Source: CAVSPO01 sp963730005 (lineage in GTDB: Bacteria > Actinomycetota > Actinomycetes > Propionibacteriales > Propionibacteriaceae). From it: a stretch of 64,000 nt of DNA. A model generated the notes under the pieces. The model was given only the letters and a program-made list of their open reading frames with translations. It was not told the DNA's origin and did no database searches. This document shows, piece by piece, positions 59,103 through 64,000 of the stretch. The stretch is from contig CAVSPO010000014.1 in assembly GCA_963730005.1 (NCBI GenBank), forward strand, positions 1 through 64,000, given 5' to 3'. Each line of letters starts with the position of its first letter. Within the stretch, counting starts at the first letter, position 1. Position numbers and translations under genes: made by a program.

Positions 59103-61129
59103 AGCAGGTAGACGGTGATCTTGGCGCCCTTGAGCAGCTGGCTGCCGGTGTCAGGGTCGGTGCGGACCACGATCCGGGAGATGCTGTTGGGGTTGTTGAC
59201 CAGCACCGTGAACCCTGCATCGCGAAGGATCGTGACCGCGTCGTCGACATTGCGGAACTTCACGTTGGGCACCGTCACCGTCTCTTTGCCCTGAGACACG
59301 GTCAATGCGATGGTGTCGCCCTTCTTGGCGTCGCCCTTGGCAGGATCCTGCGCAATGACCAGGTCTTTCTCCACAGACTCGGAGTAGGCGGGGGTGATGC
59401 TCACCTTGAGCCCTGCCTGCTCGAACGCGGCTTGGGCCTCGGCGGCCGGCTTGCCTGTGTAGTCAGCGATCGGAATCGGCTGGGGGCCCTTGGAAACCGA
59501 CAGGTCGATCGCGGTGTTGCGTCGGGCGAGGTCACCGGGATTCATGCTGGCAGCGGTCACGGTGCCGGTCGGGGCGGCTTCGTCCCACACTCCGGTGACG
59601 GCTCCCACCGTCAGCTGGGTGTCGGTCAGTGCCTTCCTGGCAGCGTCCACGCTGAGCCCGATCAGGGGCGGTACCGCGAACCGCTCGGGTCCCTTGCTGA
59701 CCGTCGCCTTGAGGTCGGTGTTCCTGAGGACTCGGGCTCCCGCTGCGGGATCGGTGTCGATGACGTGTCCTGCGGGGACGGTCTCGGAGTAGTCCTGCGT
59801 GAACTGGATCGTCAAGTGGTTGGCGCGCGCCGTCGCGGCGGCGGCTTCCTGGGTGTTGCCCGCCAACGTCGGCACCGCGGTGAAACGGCCGTCAACCACC
59901 CACCAGGAACCGAAGGCCACGGCGACTGCCAGCAGTAGCACCAGGATGCCCATCACGACGCCGCGGCGACGCCGGTGCACCAGGTCTTGACGCAGGGTGG
60001 GCATTCGGACGGGTTTGATCGTGGCGGTGGTTGTCGCCCTGGGCTGGGCAGTCGCCAACACCGTGGCCGTTGGCACGCCTGCCAGGGGTGCGGCGCTGGG
60101 CTGCCCCGCCGGTTCGGTCGACCTTGCCCGCGGCTTCGTTCTGACGGCACCGGGTGGCGCTGGGGGGGACGCGTTCTCGACGAGGGGTCCCGGCGCAGAA
60201 GCGATTCGCTGCGGTCCTGCCGGGTTCATCGCAACGGCGAGAGCTTCGTCGTTGGCCACTCCCCGGGCCAGCGCCTGGCGGGCCCTGCGGACCCTGTTCA
60301 GCAACTCGCGGCCATCACGAGGGCGCAGGTTGGCATCGCGACGGGTGCAGGCCAGCACCAGGGCGTCCAGGTAGTCCGGGATCTTGCGAGCACGCTCCGG
60401 GGGCAACACCGAACTGGGTGCCGGCACGTCCTGGTTGACGTGCGCGTAGGCCACCTGGATCTGCGTCTCACCGACGTAGGGTTTCTTGCCGGTCAACAGC
60501 TCGAACAGCACGACGCCGGTCGAGTAGACGTCCGAGCGCTTGTCGGCGTGGCCGCAGGAAACCAGCTCGGGCGGAAGGTAGCTCACCGTCCCGATCAGCA
60601 GCCCCTGGGTGGCCTTCACCGTGTCTGAGTTGACTGCGCGGGCCAGACCGAAGTCGGCCACCTTGATCTGACCACGACTGCTGATCAGCACGTTCTCCGG
60701 CTTGATGTCGCGATGCACCAGGCCGCTGCGGTGAGCGGCCGCGAGTGCGGCGGCGACCGGCTCGATGAGGGTGAGCGCTCGCAGCGGATCAACGGGGGCC
60801 TCCCGGCTGATCACGTTGCGCAAGGTGCAGCCCTCGATGAACTCCATCACGATGTAGGGCCGGTCGTGGTCGTGGCCCTGATCAAAGACGCCGACGACAT
60901 TCGGGTCTTCCAGGCGAGCCGCGGCACGTGCCTCGCGATCGAACTTCTGGGTGAAATCGTCGTCGTCCCCGAGACCTTCGTGCATGACCTTGACCGCGAC
61001 GATGCGGTGCAACCGGGTGTCTCGCGCGCGATAGACGGTCGCCATACCACCGCGAGCCAGCTTGGCCAGGATCTCGTAGCGACCGTCGAGCACATCACCA
61101 ACCAGAGGGTCGGTAGTGGTCATGGTCAC
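59099..61129 (-). CDS. Ser/Thr protein kinase with four PASTA domains (PknB/PknL-like)
   Basis: Membrane receptor kinase of 676 aa that senses peptidoglycan fragments or lipid II. The kinase spans 15-280: LARGGMATVYRARD, VAVKVM, LVHRDIKPENVLIS, VADFGLARAV, GTVSYLPPEL. A Pro/Ala linker leads to one membrane helix near 395-420 (VVMGILVLLLAVAVAFGSWWVV). Four PASTA repeats follow: VPTLAGNT, VPPLIGLSVDAARKAL, IPIADYTGKPAAEAQ and VPNVKFRNVDDAVTIL. GTG 61129 has GGAG 6 nt upstream; ATG 61123 is the alternative. The aroG/GGPPS/metF context fits the pknL locus of mycobacteria, although PknL itself lacks PASTA repeats. Confidence 0.93.
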   Translation of the reverse strand: MTMTTTDPLVGDVLDGRYEILAKLARGGMATVYRARDTRLHRIVAVKVMHEGLGDDDDFTQKFDREARAAARLEDPNVVGVFDQGHDHDRPYIVMEFIEGCTLRNVISREAPVDPLRALTLIEPVAAALAAAHRSGLVHRDIKPENVLISSRGQIKVADFGLARAVNSDTVKATQGLLIGTVSYLPPELVSCGHADKRSDVYSTGVVLFELLTGKKPYVGETQIQVAYAHVNQDVPAPSSVLPPERARKIPDYLDALVLACTRRDANLRPRDGRELLNRVRRARQALARGVANDEALAVAMNPAGPQRIASAPGPLVENASPPAPPGAVRTKPRARSTEPAGQPSAAPLAGVPTATVLATAQPRATTTATIKPVRMPTLRQDLVHRRRRGVVMGILVLLLAVAVAFGSWWVVDGRFTAVPTLAGNTQEAAAATARANHLTIQFTQDYSETVPAGHVIDTDPAAGARVLRNTDLKATVSKGPERFAVPPLIGLSVDAARKALTDTQLTVGAVTGVWDEAAPTGTVTAASMNPGDLARRNTAIDLSVSKGPQPIPIADYTGKPAAEAQAAFEQAGLKVSITPAYSESVEKDLVIAQDPAKGDAKKGDTIALTVSQGKETVTVPNVKFRNVDDAVTILRDAGFTVLVNNPNSISRIVVRTDPDTGSQLLKGAKITVYLL

Positions 61130-61247
61130 AACTGCTCCATAGGCGCTGGGGAAGGGGGGCGCGAATGCCTGCCGCCCAGTGTAGGCCCACCGGCTGCGAG
61201 TTCCCGTCTGGGCACGGCGCGTGGGAGTGGGTCGCTATCGTGAAGCT

Positions 61248-61976
61248 GTGACTGTACTCATGGGGCTCAAGACCCGGCTGCGCCAGGCCCGCACTCTGGT
61301 GGTCTTCCAGGCCGACCGCGAGGTCGATCAAGTGACGCTCGCGCGCGGGCTGTCGTTGGCCGGTGTCGATCTGTTGGGCGTCGCCGCTGGAGCAGGTGGG
61401 CAGCAAGAGCTGGCCGAGGTGTTCGCTGCCGTCGAGGAGGAGGTTGCCCCGACAGCCATCGTGGCCCTGGTCGACGCTCCCGAGCTGGGGGAGCTGTTGC
61501 ACCCGGACGCAGTGCTCGTCGACCGTCGTCGGGACGCCAGTGCGGCGAAGGTTCACCAGTACACGCTGGTGGGCAGGCTGGTGAACAGCCTGCAGGAGTT
61601 CGAGCACGCACAGGCGGACCCAGCAGTGGACTATGTGGTGGTCGGGCCGGTGTTCGGGTCGCCGGACGAAGTGGCCGGCCCCACGGGGCTCGAGCTGGTG
61701 GCTGCTGCCGCTGAGCGCGCACCGATCGATGACCCGCGGTCCAAGCCGTGGTTCTCCTTGGGTGGAGTGGACGCTGACAATCTGGACGACGTGCTGGAGG
61801 CTGGCGCCCGCCGGGTCGGCATGGCCGCCGCCGTGACGCAGGCGCCTGATCCGCGCGCTGCCGCGCGTGAGCTCGTGATCGACGTCAACCGTGCCTGGCG
61901 GCTCGACGCGCGCAGCGACCTGGCCAATCTGCAGGCCTTCTCCGGGCGTCCGCTGCGGCCACCGGTCGGAAGTTGA
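61248..61976 (+). CDS. thiamine-phosphate-synthase-like (ThiE/TenI) protein
   Basis: 242-aa TIM-barrel protein. VVGPVFGSPDEVAGPTGLELV and WFSLGGVDADNLDDVLEAGARRVGMAAAV resemble the pyrophosphate/phosphate loops of ThiE-type enzymes. The N-terminal half is divergent, and the HVG-Q-DL substrate segment is missing. No thi gene is nearby. A stand-alone ThiE-like role or a different aldolase-type role is possible. GTG 61248 is used; ATG 61260 is close behind. Divergent from the kinase. Confidence 0.68.
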   Translation: MTVLMGLKTRLRQARTLVVFQADREVDQVTLARGLSLAGVDLLGVAAGAGGQQELAEVFAAVEEEVAPTAIVALVDAPELGELLHPDAVLVDRRRDASAAKVHQYTLVGRLVNSLQEFEHAQADPAVDYVVVGPVFGSPDEVAGPTGLELVAAAAERAPIDDPRSKPWFSLGGVDADNLDDVLEAGARRVGMAAAVTQAPDPRAAARELVIDVNRAWRLDARSDLANLQAFSGRPLRPPVGS

Positions 61977-61985
61977 GCGCTGGCT

Positions 61986-63092
61986 TCAGGAGTCTCGTTC
62001 GACGCAGGCCTTGGCCAGCGCAGTCAACGCGGTACGGCCCTCGGCCGTGAGATCGGTGTCAGCCAGCACGGCCAGTGCCGCTTGGTGATCGGCCGCGATC
62101 AACGCCTCGACGCGTTCGCGGGCCCCCACGGAGGTGATGATGTCGCGCGCCCGGTCGAGTTCGGAGTCGGTGAGCTCCGGACGTCCAAGCATCCTTTCCA
62201 GCTCGGCAGCCGTTCCCGAAGCCGACGCAGCCAGTGCCTCAGCGACCAACACGGTGCGTTTGCCCTCGCGCAGGTCGCCCCCGCTGGCCTTGCCCGTGGC
62301 GGCGGGGTCGCCGAACAGGTCGAGCAGGTCGTCGCGCAGCTGGAAGGCGCGCCCGATCGGCAGCCCGAAGCGTCCCAGTGCGGCCACCATTTCTGGTGAG
62401 CCGCCACCCAACGCTGCCCCCCACTGGGCGGGGCGCTGCACGGTGTAACGCGCCGTCTTGTACTCGACCACCTGGTAGGCGGTCTGCACTTGATCGGTGA
62501 TCGAGATGAGGCCTGCCTGGGCATGGATGTCGAGCAGCTGCCCGGCCAGTACCTCACTGCGCACGGCGACCAGCTGAGCTGACCCGCGCTCCAGAGTGGT
62601 GTCGTCCAGGCCGCCGGTGGCGGCCATCTCGGTGTGCCACACCAGCAGCTGGTCGCCCAGCAGGATGGCTCCGGCACGACCAAAACTCGCAGCGTCGCCG
62701 CGGCCGCGCTGATCGCGGAACAGTTGCTCGAACCGGCGATGCACCGTGGGGCGGCCACGCCGGGTGTCGGCGGCGTCCATCACGTCGTCGTGCACCAGGG
62801 CGCTGGCGTGCAGCAACTCGAGACTGGCCATGGTGGCCAGCAGTGCGCCAGGTTCTGCTGGCTGGCCGGCCGCGGCGACCCACCCCCAGTATCCGAAGGC
62901 CGGGCGTAGCCGCTTCCCGCCGGCTGTGAACTCCCGAGCCAGCCGGGCGCTGAATTCAAGCGTGGGGCTGATGGCCGCATACCTCGGTAGTGCTGTGTCC
63001 AGGAATGCGCTGATGGCTTCGCTGGTGGCTTCGCGAAATGCGCTGGACAACGGTTCACGGGAGTCGAAGCGTCTGGCGGCGTCAATGGTCAC
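61986..63092 (-). CDS. polyprenyl diphosphate synthase (GGPP-type)
   Basis: Chain-elongating prenyltransferase, 368 aa from GTG 63092 (VTIDAARRFDSREPL). FTAGGKRLRPAF binds isopentenyl diphosphate; the first Asp-rich motif is ALVHDDVMDAADTRRGRPT near residue 105; the second is QLRDDLLDLFGDP near 255. The residues before motif 1 (ASLELLHASALV) lack bulky aromatics at the -4/-5 positions, in keeping with C20 or longer products. Product length is inferred only. Convergent with the ThiE-like gene (9 bp). Confidence 0.92.
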   Translation of the reverse strand: MTIDAARRFDSREPLSSAFREATSEAISAFLDTALPRYAAISPTLEFSARLAREFTAGGKRLRPAFGYWGWVAAAGQPAEPGALLATMASLELLHASALVHDDVMDAADTRRGRPTVHRRFEQLFRDQRGRGDAASFGRAGAILLGDQLLVWHTEMAATGGLDDTTLERGSAQLVAVRSEVLAGQLLDIHAQAGLISITDQVQTAYQVVEYKTARYTVQRPAQWGAALGGGSPEMVAALGRFGLPIGRAFQLRDDLLDLFGDPAATGKASGGDLREGKRTVLVAEALAASASGTAAELERMLGRPELTDSELDRARDIITSVGARERVEALIAADHQAALAVLADTDLTAEGRTALTALAKACVERDS

Positions 63093-63186
63093 GATTGGAA
63101 GCCTACGCGTGGCCTGACAGGGGGTGCCGCGCCAAGCGGCGGTCGCACGTGGGTTCTTGTCCGAGGGTTCGCCTAGGGTTGTGCCC

Positions 63187-64000
63187 ATGCTCGACCCATC
63201 CGACACCGTCCCAGCCACACCGCAGCGCCGGTTGGCTGTTGCCCCAGATGCCACCATCGCCGACCTGCTTCGCGACGGTTCAGCGCCTTCGTTCAGTTTC
63301 GAGTTCTTCCCCCCCAAGAACGACGCCGGGCACGCCCAGCTGCAGCTGGCAATCGAGCGACTCAAGCCGCTGCGGCCTGACTTCGTGTCCGTCACCTACG
63401 GGGCCAACGGCTCCTCGCGGGATCGCACCCAGGCCGCAGTGCGCGACATCGTTGCCACCACGGACGTGGGGGTGATGGGCCACCTGACCTGCACCGGCCA
63501 AACCGTCGACGAGTTGAAGGAGGCGATCGATGCCTACGGCGAGATCGGGATCCGTCACATTCTCGCGGTGCGGGGTGACATGCCGGGTGGGCCGAGCACG
63601 CCGTGGGAGCCTGTCGAGGGTGGGTTGAAGAACGCCACCGAGCTGGTCGAACTGGTCCGGAGCCGTGGCGACTTTTGCGTGGGGGTGGGCGCCTTCCCCG
63701 ACGTTCACCCCAGCGGTTCGGCCGAGCTGGACGCCCAGCTGCTGGTCGACAAGTACAACGCCGGCGCCAGTTTCGCGATCACCCAGCTGTTCTTCACGCC
63801 CAGGCGCTATTTCGAGATGGTCGACCGGGTGCGGTCACGCGGCTGCCCAATTCCCGTCGTCGCCGGCCTGATGCCGGTCACCAACATCAGGCAGATTGAC
63901 AAGTTCGCGGAACTGTCCGGTTGCTCGCTGCCCGAGGCGGTGGTCACGCGGCTGCAAGGCGTGGCGGACGACGCTGAGGCCGTGCGTGCCGTCGGCGTCG
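63187..64000 (+). CDS. metF: methylenetetrahydrofolate reductase, partial
   Basis: FAD enzyme reducing 5,10-methylene-THF to 5-methyl-THF for methionine synthesis; the frame leaves the window at its right edge after about 271 residues. It begins MLDPSDTVPATPQRRLAVA. Motifs: FSFEFFPPKND (catalytic Glu), DFVSVTYGANGSSRDRT, HLTCTGQTVDEL, ILAVRGDMP, VGAFPDVHPSG, ITQLFFTPRRYFEMV, PVVAGLMPVTN. ATG at 63187 is chosen; a GTG two codons upstream is also open. The 94-bp spacer to the divergent polyprenyl synthase contains its promoter. Confidence 0.95.
   Translation, partial: MLDPSDTVPATPQRRLAVAPDATIADLLRDGSAPSFSFEFFPPKNDAGHAQLQLAIERLKPLRPDFVSVTYGANGSSRDRTQAAVRDIVATTDVGVMGHLTCTGQTVDELKEAIDAYGEIGIRHILAVRGDMPGGPSTPWEPVEGGLKNATELVELVRSRGDFCVGVGAFPDVHPSGSAELDAQLLVDKYNAGASFAITQLFFTPRRYFEMVDRVRSRGCPIPVVAGLMPVTNIRQIDKFAELSGCSLPEAVVTRLQGVADDAEAVRAVGV

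Overview
The window is chromosomal DNA from a high-GC Gram-positive actinobacterium. Diagnostic pieces are two type I glutamine synthetases (GlnA1, GlnA2) with the adenylyltransferase GlnE, GlnR-type boxes, a PASTA-domain Ser/Thr kinase, a GuaB1-type GMP reductase, PspA/PspAA, class II DAHP synthase, and the DUF3043, DUF4191 and sunset-domain families. Gene content and order recall the M. tuberculosis Rv2170-Rv2230 neighbourhood (from memory). Propionibacteriaceae or a relative is my best guess; the genus cannot be fixed from sequence alone. No rRNA, tRNA, CRISPR array, transposase or phage gene was seen.

Layout. 1-4.0 kb: partial trmL, a broken RluA-type pseudouridine synthase, map and small conserved proteins. 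4.1-10.1 kb: glnA2, a sterol-carrier-family protein, glnE and an SDR. 10.1-13.3 kb: a GH92 alpha-mannosidase. 13.4-16.6 kb: the late cobalamin genes cobT-cobU-cobS, with a divergent histidine phosphatase that may be the matching alpha-ribazole phosphatase. 16.7-28.6 kb: an accessory defence island. 28.9-35.6 kb: glnA1, mtnN, an ABC-F ATPase, a DUF4191 protein and sucB. 35.7-45.3 kb: a three-domain RidA protein, pepA, an adenine/adenosine deaminase, pspA-pspAA, an HesB/ErpA protein, guaB1 and a receiver-like protein. 45.4-54.9 kb: trpD, a prepilin peptidase, a sunset protein, a cyclophilin, a DEDDh-UvrC-like nuclease, an NlpC/P60 hydrolase and a lipoprotein protease candidate. 55.0-64 kb: two acyltransferase-like proteins, class II DAHP synthase, an EamA transporter, a PASTA kinase, a ThiE-like protein, a polyprenyl diphosphate synthase and partial metF.

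The main accessory system is one compact operon: hsdM, a DUF1016 PD-(D/E)XK nuclease, an unrecognised 57-aa ORF, an Mrr-type endonuclease, hsdS, a winged-helix/nucleotidyltransferase protein and hsdR. Most junctions are 4-nt stop/start overlaps. Upstream lies an AlbA_2/ATPase/winged-helix protein. An identical 19-bp sequence built on CTCTCAAC/GTTGAGAG sits both before that regulator and before hsdM, suggesting a shared operator. A lower-GC Sll1717-type P-loop ATPase closes the island. hsdS is broken by about five frame changes and carries three 12-bp repeats in its central spacer.

Nitrogen control is visible: gTnAC-N6-GaAAC boxes precede glnA1 and glnA2, and glnE lies in the same block. Only GlnA1 keeps the adenylylated-tyrosine motif.

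Caution on sequence quality: besides hsdS, five otherwise well-conserved genes (RluA-type synthase, cobT, sucB, the deaminase, pspA) contain single-base frame changes, six in total. This pattern suggests indel errors in the assembly, so those genes are probably intact in the organism.
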